A DNA stretch of 64,000 bases from Cryptomeria japonica (lineage: Eukaryota > Streptophyta > Pinopsida > Cupressales > Cupressaceae): NCBI RefSeq assembly GCF_030272615.1, contig NC_081410.1, positions 189,863,619-189,927,618 on the forward strand. The letters are read 5' to 3'. The stretch's first letter is position 1, and every line of letters begins with the position of its first letter. Under the pieces are notes generated by a model. The model did no database searches. It was not told where the DNA came from and saw only the letters and a list, made by a program, of their open reading frames with translations. Of this stretch, positions 11,226 to 21,560 are shown in pieces. Both the position numbers and the translations under genes were made by a program.

Positions 11226-12175
11226 CCTTCAAGCTCACTTCTCATCCCTTTAATATCTCACTGCTTGCCCCCTCTTCTCTATCAATATTCCCTTCTCTCA
11301 CGACCTCATTACTTGTCCTTTCTCCCTCCCCTAACCTTTATATCTTCTAATTTCCTCTCCCCACAACGCCAACCTTTCCTCTAAGATTCTCCCTTATCCC
11401 AGTCTCCCTCTCATCCACGTTCCCTATCACCGCCCCACCCCCAACAACCTTATTCACCTTCTTTACCACCCATCCTCTCATACCCTCTCTCCCCCCCTAT
11501 CCTTTTCCTTCGTTTGATTATTTTGATCAATTGTTAGCTCTTTTTTTAAAAATCTTTGCTAGATTTATCCTTCTAGTTTCTCTTCCTTTGAGTTTGGCCC
11601 TTCCTTTTTTTTTTTTTTTTCCTGTCATTATTCAAATGACTATAATTGTTATTCTTTATTATATTTTCAATTTATGTTTTGTAGTATTCTTCTTTTGGTT
11701 TCATTTACTTTTTTACTCTTTTAATCATTTTGAAATCTTCATTATAATCATTAGTCTTCTTTCAATTAATTTCATTCTTATTATTATTTGCAAAATCCTT
11801 GCATCCACTTCTATTCTCATTATCTTTAATATTTCTCATTATATTTGTTAATCTTTAAATTAATATTATTTAGCTACAATTCCTTCACATTTTTCATAAT
11901 AACAATAAAATAATTTTAATTTTTTTGATCGATAATTTTGATATATTGATTTTCAAAAAAAAATTAGCTACATTCTTCCTGGGCCATTAGATATCAACAT
12001 TTGCCCGAAAATTACAGTTCAAACCTACTATGCAGAGTTCCAACTAAAACGGAAAAAGAAGTAAAAACAGTACTATGCATTTATGCACGAAATATTACAG
12101 TCATCCATAAATATTGTTTTTTTAAAAACCATATAAGCAGAAAGCAAAAAAATAGATTTTTGGCACCATGATCGC
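11226..12175. other. Pyrimidine-rich then AT-rich sequence, no gene
   Basis: 11226-11520 is strikingly C/T-rich on the plus strand (cccctcttctct, ctccctcccc), possibly the 3' UTR of the Penelope-like element. 11521-12175 is T-rich and then AT-rich, with a T run near 11606-11621. The frame at 11531-11851 is low-complexity Phe/Ile/Leu sequence. Confidence 0.5.
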
Positions 12176-12871
12176 TCAATCCGAATCGCTCTGGTTCGGC
12201 TTCTTCACCTCCTCATCATCAATATCTGCCAAAGCTTTCCCTTTGGCTGCTTCAGTCTTCATCTTCGAAATGTAGTCCAAGTTCCCAAAGTCTAGGTCAC
12301 CTTCAAGGCTTGCTAGGAACTGGACTACTCTCCCCTCCTCGAACCGGTCACAGAGCTCTCTTCCCACTTCCATGTGCGCCACCACCTTGAGTGCCTTTAG
12401 TACCTCATCTGTTCGTATCAACTTGACACAAAGCTTCATGGCTTCCCAACCTATGTGAGCTCGTTCCCTTCATTGCTCCTTTAAATGATTCTCTGGTCCT
12501 CTAACAAACGATAGTATCTCCTCCTTTGCCTCTCCTTCCCGGATGTGAATTCCGGTTTGAGGGATCACCCATTCCAAGATGGAATCGAGATTGATCAAGT
12601 AGTCCCCGTCAATAAACTTTTTCATTGTAAGCTTGATTTTCTCCACTTCGGGTTCAAATTCGCAAGCCCAGGCCATTATCAAAGAGTAGACCTCCATGTT
12701 TGTCCTGTACCTGAAATGGATATGCTCCAATTCCTCCCCCAGCATTAGTTGAGTTGCACTCCACAACTTATCTTCCTTGTATTTAAAAAGGCCTTGCATT
12801 CATTAGTCCAACACCGTTCCCAGAAAAGGGACCAGTTTCTTCTCTGTTCTGAGAGTGAAGTTAGCCTCCAT
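12176..12871 (-). pseudogene. Unknown protein, three in-frame stops; homologue of the 48010-48585 ORF
   Basis: One frame from ATG 12871 to the stop at 12176 is interrupted only by a tandem TAA TGA (just before 12799) and a TGA at 12470; there are no indels. The protein starts MEANFTLRTEKKLVPFLG and contains MLGEELEHIHFRYRTNMEV, KKFIDGDYLINLDSILEW, RERAHIGWEAMKLCVKL and an acidic C-terminus (NQSDSD). I do not recognise the family. It aligns without gaps over about 86 positions to the intact 191-residue ORF at 48010-48585, sharing FLG.V.D, LG.E, RYR.N, D(Y/F)L and GI at matching spacing. It lies about 300 bases downstream of an RNase H remnant on the same strand. No membrane segment or signal peptide is visible. 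Function unknown. Confidence 0.6.
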
Positions 12872-13166
12872 TGAACCTACTCAAACCCTGTTAATTCCAC
12901 AAAACTAAACTGCAAAGACACAACAAACCTTCATTAATCCGGTTTTTAACTAATGCATTACTCAAAGATCAAAAATAGTTATAAATCCATCGTTGTTTGC
13001 GGCGAGACATAAATGCATAATCTGTGATATTAATAGGAAGAGATTTCACAGCAGATTTACTACCCACCGCCATTGTCTCGAACAAATACTCTATGCTTTT
13101 GGATTGCCACATTAATTACGATGCCTGTGATAGTGAGTGCTCGTCCTTACGAGCCGTCTTGCGTGC

Positions 13167-13712
13167 TTACTGGTTTTTGTGCTTCTCGGACTGCATTAAT
13201 TCCACTTCCACACTGCCATTTCCCTTCCACCACTTGACCATTTGGCATGCCATGTCACATCCAATATTGGAGAGGAGGTCCGCCACTGGATTGGCACCTC
13301 ACCTGACATGGGAGACCCGAAAATCTTCAAAGGAATTGAGTTTTTCTCGTATTATCTCCACCCAATGAGATAATTTCCATGATGGGGTGTTACCCTTCGC
13401 TATTGCATTGATAACCACTTGGGAATCTCCTTCCAGGTGCAATTTTGATACTTTCATGTTTATGGCCAATTCTATGGCCATTAGTGCCACCTATGCTTCA
13501 GCTTCATTATTTGTCCCATTCTGTAGTCGTCGAGCCCCCTTGAATAGAATAACCCCTTTATCATTTCTTGCGACTACTCCCACTCCTGAGATTCTTGGGT
13601 TTCCCCTAGAAGGCCCGTCGAAGTTTATTTTAATCCACTCCTTAGTTGGCGGTTCCCATTTGACCTCTTCTTTTGTTTGTTCTTGAAAGGGGATTAACCC
13701 TCCGAGACCCAT
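13167..13712 (-). pseudogene. Plant LINE-type RNase H (RVT_3) remnant
   Basis: From ATG 13712 the minus strand reads WEPPTKEWIKINFDGPSRGN, GTNNEAEA, LHLEGDSQVVINAIAKGN and ANPVADLLSNIGCD. These are the blocks of a plant-type RNase H (PF13456) with the acidic residues of the active site still visible (Asp in NFDG, Glu in NNEAE, Asp in EGDS, Asp in VADLL). Two stops break it: TAG at 13491-13493 and a TGA about 190 bases further on, before GANPVAD. Such domains end plant L1 ORF2 or occur alone. No RT is detectable upstream, so it is either a LINE 3' piece or a separate RNase H gene; the unknown ORF at 12871-12176 follows it. Confidence 0.82.
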
Positions 13713-14269
13713 TAACGGGTTAACAATAAAATAATTTTAATTTCTTTTTAATTTTTTTATTATTGTATCTATTTGCCTTAGATGACCATTTTATTATTAT
13801 TATTATACTTTTACAAATTTCATTATAACCAATCCCTTACTCTTTGTTACATTGCTCATATCCTCATATAATGGCATGGCAGACCCAACGTTAAAAATGG
13901 TATACTCATAGATATTATATGTCATGTCCCTTGTGCCATTACCAAGTTTTGTTTTATTTTAATTAATAATAAGTGTTTCTAAACATCACTCATAATTTTA
14001 ATATTAACAATAATTTTTTTAATAAATTTGCTTCTAGGGCCGATCCGTCTTAATTTTAAATAATAATAATAAAACTAGCGTATTTTGGGGCCGACTAACT
14101 CGAGAGAACTTCCCAGAGACAGCTAAGAAACTTCGTTTTTGGGCGCCATTGTGATGAATGCTTTTGTATATCAAAATTTTGCTCAAAATCTGCTTCAAGA
14201 CACAGGCAAAAATCCCTCTGGAGTGAAAGACTCTGGTGTTGTGGTGAGTACGAAACTTTTCACCCATCA
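13713..14269. other. AT-rich sequence, no supported gene
   Basis: 13713-14040 is AT-rich. 14040-14269 has higher GC and ends in a donor-like gtggtgagtacg at about 14240. It could be the outer part of the upstream repeat or LTR of the next element, but it has no counterpart before the 3' copy at 17505, so I leave it unassigned. Confidence 0.4.
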
Positions 14270-14500
14270 TTCCAAATATGAATCTTTACCAGCAGCAGTT
14301 TGAAATTCTGTTGTTTCCAGCAAGACATTTTTATCTCTGAATTATGTTCTATTTTTCCAAATTATTAATCCATTGAAGTTTATTTGAGTACTGCTGTTAT
14401 AAATGATAGCCTAACAAATTTAGCAGTCTGCAATTATTGAGACAGCCATGAAAACCCTAGGTATTTGTATTGTTCCTGCATTTTGAATCAGCCAGTAAAC
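14270..14500 (+). repeat. Left arm of a direct repeat flanking gag-protease (LTR remnant)
   Basis: About 230 bases from tccaaatatgaatctttacc to ctgcattttgaatcagccagtaaac recur at 17505-17736 at roughly 85% identity by eye. Shared words include cagcaag.catttt, gttaatccatt-type sequence, attgagacagccat and aaccctaggtatttgtattg. Same orientation and position on both sides of gag/PR identify it as part of an LTR pair. No clean TG...CA ends or PBS are visible. Confidence 0.75.
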
Positions 14501-14637
14501 CCTAATTACATCACATTAGTTTCAAAGCAAGTTGTCCTGACTACTAACTCCTGGGAATGCTTTGGGTTGATGCAACTGAATAAAAAGGACCAACGTGCCT
14601 TGGAGAGAGATAAGAAGAAGATATAGGACGCATAGTT

Positions 14638-15716
14638 ATGAAAAAGATGGTAGATCAGGATGAGGAATGGAGAGCCTTCATGCAGTTACAGCAGCAAATT
14701 GCAGAAAGACAGGAACAAATAGCCAAACATCAAGAGCAAACAACACAAATACTCCTTAAGATACTCCAAAACATGAATAATTCAACAATTCTATCATGTC
14801 TCTCCACAATAACGGAGCAAAACGTAGTAACTCAAATCAGAATGGATCTAAAAATCAAAACAGCGGGGTTCCCAGACCCACACAACCCTCATTCCTGGCC
14901 AGAGTTGAGTTGACACAAGAAGAGGAAGAGCTGAATCCAACAAAAGATGATTTTAATGCTTGCATAGATTCCTATTCAAGACTCAATCCGGATGTTAACA
15001 AAGATATACAGCACAAGGTCAGTAAGTTGTCTCTTCCAACTTTTGATGGCTCGGGAGAGGTCACTGCACAAGCTTGGGTTCAAAAATTAGACACATATTT
15101 GTCGCTCAGTCCTATGACAGAAGATGAAGCTATCAAATTTGCAATTCTTCATTTTAATGGTATAGCACATGAGTGGTGGCAACATGAACTAATCGTGCAA
15201 GGACATCCTAGTATGGTGACATATGCTGATTTCGCACAAAGACTCATAGATAGGTTTGATAGTAACGATCCTGAACTGCGTTTCAAAGAATTGGCACAGT
15301 TGAAGCAGCGTGGTTCAATAGAGGAGTATGTAGCAGAATTTCAAAGAATTTCAGTCATGGTGCGGAGTGTTACAGAGATGACACTAATGTTTTTATTTAT
15401 TGAGGGACTATCAGAGTCTCTACGAGGGTTAGTTAGAACCTTTGAGCTGACCTCATTATAAGATGCTATTCGAAGGGCTTTGAAATTGGAAGATTCAACA
15501 ACTAAGAACAAATTCTACTTCAAGGCTGTATCAACAAGGCAGCATACAAAACCCTTCCAAAAGACACCCCTCGACCAACAGCATTACCTCCAAAACCAAA
15601 CAAGTTTGAAGAAATTAAGAATGAGCTTTGGAGGGAGACGTGATTTTCTTGCGAAGAGTCATGGGAACCAGGCCATAGATGCTTGGGGGAGGGGCAAATA
15701 CATTACATAGAGGATC
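14638..15716 (+). pseudogene. Ty3/gypsy gag with zinc knuckle, frameshifted
   Basis: A first frame from ATG 14638 encodes a Gln/Glu-rich coiled-coil start (QLQQQIAERQEQIAKHQEQ). After a +1 shift near 14780-14800 the retrotransposon gag domain follows: LSLPTFDGSGEVTAQAW, FNGIAHEWWQHEL, YADFAQRLIDRFD, LAQLKQRGSIEEYVAEFQ and FIEGLSESLRG. A TAA at 15459 interrupts it. In another frame near 15645-15700 a zinc-knuckle remnant reads FSCEESWEPGHRCLGEGQ; the codon where the first Cys should be is TGA. The gag domain (PF03732) plus CCHC and a following protease fit a Ty3/gypsy element, chromovirus-like in style. A solo LTR interrupts the element right after this segment. Confidence 0.88.
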
Positions 15717-15721
15717 CTCTT

Positions 15722-16789
15722 TGTAATGTCCTCTACCCGATCTATTTCAATATATTAAAATTGATTGATATTTTTCAATTAGTTAATAACAAGTTCTTAT
15801 TTATTTTCCTCATTAAATGATTAATTTCATTATTCATAGTTCTTAATATAGTTATTAGACCCTGCTACTACTTCAGTTTTAAGGGAGAAGGGTTTATGTA
15901 TGTTACCAAAGCACCTAGAGACCAAATACAATAGGTTCCCTCAAAGTTTACAGATCCCAGCCCTTACCTATCTTGGGACTTAATCTATTGCTTGGATTTA
16001 AACTGCCCCTCTTTGGAACATCTCCTTCCCATCTTCTTAAATACCGACAGTAATAACATGATTTAGACTATAAGTATACTAATTTCTTATGTATTATGAA
16101 TATATATGAAATTAAGTTTGATTGTCATACATATTGCAGTCCATATTAATGTTACTATTAGTTCTGCATAAGAACATTATCAGGCTTCATATATTAAACA
16201 TACTTATTAAACATATTCCCATGCATACCACCAAGAACAAGGATGTTACTGCCTATAACTCAATAAACATATCCCCATGCATACCACCAAGAACAAGGAT
16301 GTTATTTGCCTATAACTGAATAATAACAGTTATGATCTGATTTGCTTGATGGTGCTCTTACTGGATGCTTTTATTCCTTTCTTTTATATCCCTTAATGTG
16401 AGGGCATGCATGCCCTTTGGCAAGAGACACACCCTCTCACCACTAGCACCTTTTGAAAGAGTGCAACTCTTCATTATTTCTGCCCTTTGAAAGGGACACA
16501 ACCTTTCATAATCAGATCTGCACTTCTTATTTAAATCAAATATGCACTTCTCATTTTTCAAATTCTCCCCCCTCAAATGAGTTTCTCTTCTCCCTTTTAT
16601 ATCTTACGTCTGAGGGAGTCACAACTTATCATTTCATGCCTTTTGACCTTTCATTAACTTTAATCAAATTTTAATTATATTTAATTATATTCTTTTATAT
16701 TTTAATTTTAATTTTTATATTTATTCTTTTGTATTTTTTTTTTAATTATTATTTATTATTAAATTATATTTCAAAGTAGGGACATTACA
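15722..16789. mobile_element. Solo LTR (1,068 bp) inserted between gag and protease
   Basis: Begins TGTAATGTCC and ends GGGACATTACA, giving the imperfect terminal inversion typical of gypsy LTRs. It is bounded by a perfect 5-bp duplication CTCTT (15717-15721 and 16790-16794). Removing it reconnects the gag/protease linker (IHYIEDPL on the left, EEDSESEE on the right) in the same frame. It holds no coding sequence and includes a tandem duplication of about 57 bases (around 16205-16320). Because the ends are nearly palindromic, strand is not assigned. Confidence 0.92.
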
Positions 16790-16794
16790 CTCTT

Positions 16795-17357
16795 GAAGAG
16801 GATTCAGAATCTGAAGAAAACAAAGAGCTAAAACAATGATTGGCGAGATAGAATCCGGGAGCAAAGTAGAAGAAGAGATTCCAAGAGGCACTCTTGCTGC
16901 TTCTTCTGGTGTACCCACTTTTAGAGTTCGGGGAACCTTGCAGGGTCACAAAGTGACGGTTTTGATCAATAGTGGTGCCACTCATAATTTTATAGATGCA
17001 GATTTGGTTTCCAAGAAAGGTTTGGATGTGAAAAAGCTTGATGGAGTTAATGTTATGCTTGGAAATGGCCGCATTATTCCTTGTAATGGACAGATACAAC
17101 AACCCAACTTACTTTTGGGAAGTTATCAAGTTAAGGATGATTTCTACGTCGTGAGATTGGGCAAAACAAACGTAGTCTTGGGCATGCAATGGCTTTATAC
17201 ACTTGGAATTTTTTCTCAAAGCTTACAAACAATGGAGTTCAAATGCAAAGTGAACGGGAACGAAGTGATACTTAGGGGCATTTTGAATGAAGCTCCAAGC
17301 ACAGCTGAATGGAACAGACTGGTGTTATGTATGCAGGAATACCAAACCACTCCATGA
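16795..17357 (+). pseudogene. Retropepsin of the gypsy element, catalytic Asp replaced
   Basis: Continues the gag linker (EEDSESEENKELKQ), then the frame from 16836 encodes a gypsy protease: VPTFRVRGTLQGHKVTVLIN, SGATHNFIDADLVSKKGL, VMLGNGRIIPC and NVVLGMQWLYTLG. The catalytic D(S/T)GA motif reads NSGA (codon AAT near 16969), so this copy could not be active. RT, RNase H and integrase, expected next, are absent; coding similarity stops around 17357 and the right repeat arm starts at 17505. The element is thus a gag-protease deletion derivative. Confidence 0.88.
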
Positions 17358-17504
17358 TGGATACATTCAAGTAAACCGTTCATGTTAAGATACTCCATTA
17401 AGATAATGTTTGGTCCATTTTGAATACATTCAAGGGATCACGCCAATGATGTCCACTGTATGAGATATTGATGCAAGTATATCAGTGAGTTGTAACACTT
17501 AAGC

Positions 17505-17736
17505 AATTCAAATATTAATCTTTACTAGCAGCAGCTATAAATTTTATTGTTTTCAGCAAGGCATTTTAATCTCTGAATTACGTTCTATGTTTGCAAATTG
17601 TTAATCCATTTAAGTTTATTTGAGTGCTGTTGTTATTAATGGTAGCCTAACAAATATGGCAGTCTCCAATTATTGAGACAGCCATCAAAACCCTAGGTAT
17701 TTGTATTGTTCATGCATTTTGGACGAGCCAATAAAC
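17505..17736 (+). repeat. Right arm of the direct repeat flanking gag-protease (LTR remnant)
   Basis: Counterpart of 14270-14500, same orientation, about 85% identical by eye, ending at gagccaataaac. The spacing (about 3.2 kb, of which 1.07 kb is the solo LTR) implies a compact element of about 2.2 kb plus LTRs. The divergence suggests an old insertion. Confidence 0.75.
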
Positions 17737-19150
17737 TATATTGATAATGCATCATCTTATACTCGACTCAAGGATATTTTTTCATGTTCCTGTTTTGTAA
17801 AAAAAAAATACTTCCCAAGGGTTTAAGACTTTATGTTGTCTTTGGCCTTGACAGGAAAAGCTTAAAGGATGTTTTTGAAAGGGCCTCCACTCTTTTATAA
17901 GCTAATAGAACAAAAACAGCTAACCTACAAATGAAAAAGCTTACACGTTATTGCAGTTTAATGGAAATATCTCATCTAGAAAACTCAATGAAATTCACTT
18001 GGCAAATTTTTTTACAAGTTTTTGGTTTTTCGTTTACAAAATGAAAACTAAGACACTTATTTGTTTTTCTCCAAGTTAATGGCTATCAATTGATAACAAA
18101 TAATGGTGGCGTAGACAAGTCCCTCAGTTATAATGACCTAATAATCTACGATGTTAGATTCTAATGGCAAAAAACTTGGCGTGACTTCCATTTCCCAATT
18201 GTACAAGGTAGGTATAGAAATTGACATGTAATGAAATAATGAACTAAAACTACTTGCCACTTGGTATCGATAACATGCCCATATGACCATATGAAAGGCA
18301 TATAAAAAAAAGAAGGATTATATTCTTCCCAAACATAACATTTGTCCAAATTAAAACGAAATTATAGTTGAAATGACATCTATTTATTTGAATAGAATGT
18401 TAATTCCTAATTTCACAATCAATGCAACCCTTTTAGAACCATAAATCTCTGGAGAATATTTTTCTTTGTGAAATCTGTAGTCTGTGTTTTTCAAGGACAT
18501 ATGCAGTATGATAGATTTCCCTATCTATATAATCAGTGGTTCTCCAGGTTTCAGGCACGGGGGCACGGAGATGGCAATAGATTTCAAGGTTTTGGAGATG
18601 ACAAGGAGTCAGCTATCAAAATGATAAATAAAAATTATATTTGAATTTTCTTTATACAAAAATATCAAAACTACCTAAAACTAAAATAAACAAACGATAA
18701 GAAGCTGGATGTTTTAAGAGATAAGATAATAACAATCTATTATGGATATAATCCATATTATACACTGTAATTGACAATCATGGATATAATATGAAGCCTG
18801 TATATGTAGGATATGTGTCAAAAACGAAATATCAAATCATCCATATTAAATACGTAGTATGTACAGTGGGCAACAAGCTAGAGAGTGGAGTCATAATCGA
18901 CTGGATATATTTGAAACTGTTTATCATCACTAAAATTGTTAGATTAGAAGTCAACTGCTTCCTGCAATGGGACCTCCAATTAGCCGTACATCCTAGTCCT
19001 TGTGAATTTGAACCAACTCCTTAGGCTCCATGCTATTGGTCTGCCCTTGTGGTGGAGGGCTTTGGGATTCAAAAAATGTGAGACATTGTGTACAGCAACA
19101 GGTTTCTCTATTCTCCAACAGGTAAGTTTGTTCCTCTTAACAGAGTGGAT
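17737..19150. other. No recognisable feature
   Basis: AT-rich, with no coding frame carrying a family signature. Confidence 0.5.
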
Positions 19151-19224
19151 GAAGCTATATACCAACTCCTCCCAGCACTAGAGGAATGAAGCTATATACC
19201 AACTCCTCCCAGCATTAGAGGGAT
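19151..19224. repeat. 37-bp tandem duplication
   Basis: gaagctatataccaactcct... occurs at 19151 and again at 19188; the copies differ at two positions. A recent local duplication in non-coding sequence. Confidence 0.85.
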
Positions 19225-19449
19225 TGGAAACCTGCAAGAGGCGGCAAATGCCAAATGGACACAAATCTGGAGGCCAGTGTACCCAATACCAGCCATCTGG
19301 CGGCAACATCGAAATGTCATAGAGAAGCTTTTAGCTTATCAGCATACCTTTTTATAATTTGTACAGTAAAAGGCTGCCCTAAATTTAATCAGCCATGTAT
19401 GGACCTCCCCTACAACTCAAAAGTCATACTATGGAATCTTCATTTGCAT

Positions 19450-19697
19450 TTAAGGAGGGTCATTGCAAGCTCTCTGCTTCTTCCTCTTCATCATCTGGGG
19501 AACATGATCGATATCACCCCAAGGATTGACATCATCATCTTCATCATTCAAAATGGTGCTTTTTTGGTTTGAATGCTCTGGATCTGGTTCACTTGGTTGT
19601 TTCTTTAAGGATTGAATCTCTATTCGAAGCTCTTCAACAAATTCAGTAAATAAACACCATGGCATGTTGCAAACAACAGCAGAGAAGATCAACTGAA
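19450..19697 (-). pseudogene. LTR-retrotransposon gag N-terminus (short fragment)
   Basis: Directly downstream of the primer-binding site the minus strand encodes MPWCLFTEFVEELRIEIQSL, then an acidic stretch (NDEDDDVNPWGDID) and a basic end (MKRKKQRACNDPP), stopping at 19450. A charged heptad-like start followed by an acidic linker fits the beginning of a plant Ty3/gypsy gag, and the PBS and LTR immediately upstream support that. It is not a recognisable host exon, although a splice-acceptor-like tttctttag lies upstream inside the LTR. Confidence 0.5.
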
Positions 19698-19711
19698 GCT
19701 CTAATACCAAT
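19698..19711 (-). other. Primer-binding site (tRNA-iMet type)
   Basis: The minus strand reads ATTGGTATTAGAGC directly after the LTR end GCAGCA. The consensus for plant elements primed by initiator tRNA-Met is TGGTATCAGAGC; one base differs. Confidence 0.65.
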
Positions 19712-19975
19712 TGCTGCTTCCCTAAAGAAATCAAAGAAAAAGGAATGCAGAAATTTATTGAACAGCAAACAATATGCAAAGATAGGAAGCACCTGCAAAT
19801 CCCAGTGTAAGTTAAAAGCACTCACAGCCAGCGGCTCTTTGTATTTCAATGTTTTATTAACAAATATGTTTGATAGAGATAAAGCCATACATCTTATAGG
19901 GCTTTCCCTTTCTATGTACTAAATTGGAAAGAAAACCCTAACAAGTCTAACTTATGAACAAATTACTCATATACT
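19712..19975 (-). mobile_element. 5' LTR remnant of a minus-strand LTR retrotransposon
   Basis: Read on the minus strand it has a TATA-like element (ccctataagatgtatgg), a transcribed-looking leader and the LTR end ...gggaagcagca next to the PBS. The upstream part of the LTR is cut off where the RTE-like LINE tail begins near 19976, so the LINE probably inserted into this LTR. Confidence 0.55.
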
Positions 19976-21560
19976 TCATGTGAATGAATGAATGAAGGAA
20001 TTTTAATGAAGATCATAAGACCAAGTGGTCTAAGGGACCAAAAACCATAAAATTAATACATTTTTAGATTTTTCCATGTCAGCTCTTCGATTATGGATCT
20101 TGACCAAGGAGCTTGTCATTTTTTGAAGCCTTGTCTCCTCAAAAAGCTTGTTCAGACTGCCCACTTTCAACATATTTTCAAACTGCTTACAGATATCCTC
20201 ATGTTGCACACTCTATGATGAAGTGTCACTCGGTCTCAACCACACCTTTGCTACAAAAGCTGCAAGTTCTTTCTTCCCACTTTCAGGGACTGTCCATCTA
20301 CCCATTTCAGATCTCAAAGGTGATGAGAGTCAGTTCTCAGTTGTGCTATAAAAATTTTAGCCTTTCCCTTAATTACGACCCTCAAATAGGCGTTTTCATC
20401 ATGCTTCCATGTGGGGTTGAATTCTTTTACATAATGTTTTTTTTCTTTTTTTCATTTATCTGCCATTCAGTTTTGTCCACATGACAGTTCCGAATTTTTC
20501 TAACACCAACTTTTTAATCTCTTCATTAGTGTTACGATACTCATGCCAATTAAAACCCATTCAAGTTCATTCACTTGTTTAGTTTCCTCCAAGTCTTCTT
20601 CCTACGGTTTAACTTCTCTCCAACAACCATTTTAGGTGTGTGATGCTTATCCATGCCTTCAACCTTTTTAAGTAACATAACAAATGAATTATTGTTGATG
20701 CTTCCATTGGGAACATACCAACCTCAGCTAAAAGGATCTCATATGGTACTGTTGACTTGACTTTGAGATTATTGGTGTTTAACTGTTTTTGAATTCTTTC
20801 TAATTCTCTCCATTTGTGATTTGATATGCTAATCCCGTAAAATTCACACCCTTAGGGGACAATCGGCAGCCTTCCAATCCCATAACTTTGCTTTCCTACA
20901 CCTATTTTGAAGAAGGTAAGAGGTGCTCCATCCTCCTTGAATCCTATTTGTCCTACATGTTTCCCAGCTGAGCCTATTGTCAAAATCAATCCTTAGGTAT
21001 TTGTATTCTTCCACTATCTCCAAAGAACTTCCCTCAAAGATAAAATTAACTTGTTGCATCTTCCTTTTCAAGGAGAAGATCATGACTTGGTTTTATAGGT
21101 TTTCACTTGCATCTTGACCTTTTGGCAAAAGAGGTCTAAAGCCTTCAAATGTTCTTTCAATCCTTGTGTAGATTTTGCAATTAAAATAAGATCATTCGCA
21201 TACAACAACTACTTCATCGTGCAACCTGCTAGATGCATGCTCTCTCCATTCTTCTAGTTTATCAATATATATAAGCAAACAACATGGGGGAAAGAGGACA
21301 ACCCTGATTGACTCCAATGTTGCTATCAAAGTATTAAGACATACCCTCTTGAGGTCTTTAGCTCTAATCTGCTCATAAAGCTTATAGACAACCATTCTAT
21401 ACTCATTTGGAATCCCAAGTTCTTCTATTCTACTCCACAACGTGTTCCTAGGAACAGTGGCAAAAGCTTTTTTGAAATTAATGAAGCAACAAAAGGCCTC
21501 TCCACCTTGGGTGTCCCATTTTTTATCAAGGCAAACAAGATGTTGCTTGAATTGCAACTA
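19976..21560 (-). pseudogene. 5'-truncated LINE (RTE-like) reverse transcriptase and 3' end
   Basis: The minus strand from 21557 encodes RT motifs (AFCCFINFKKAFATVPRNTL, SRIEELGIPNEYRMVVYKLY, LIYIDKLEEWREHASS), then the thumb region (VEEYKYLRIDFDNRLSWE, NRIQGGWSTSYLLQNRCRKA; 21083-20844). After decayed sequence comes a zinc-knuckle-like CSFCSKGVVETE..HFIIEC near 20220-20290. The 3' end shows a short (attc)n repeat (about 19980-19997) instead of poly(A). Microsatellite tails and this RT wording suggest the RTE clade rather than L1; the clade call is inference. The catalytic (F/Y)xDD box is decayed (RLHDEVVVV). Confidence 0.8.

Noticed and set aside
19450-19821. Last exon of a host gene (acceptor-like tttctttag, acidic/basic C-terminus)
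   Set aside because: ATTGGTATTAGAGC, an LTR end and a gag-like start explain it better. The 'acceptor' lies inside the LTR.
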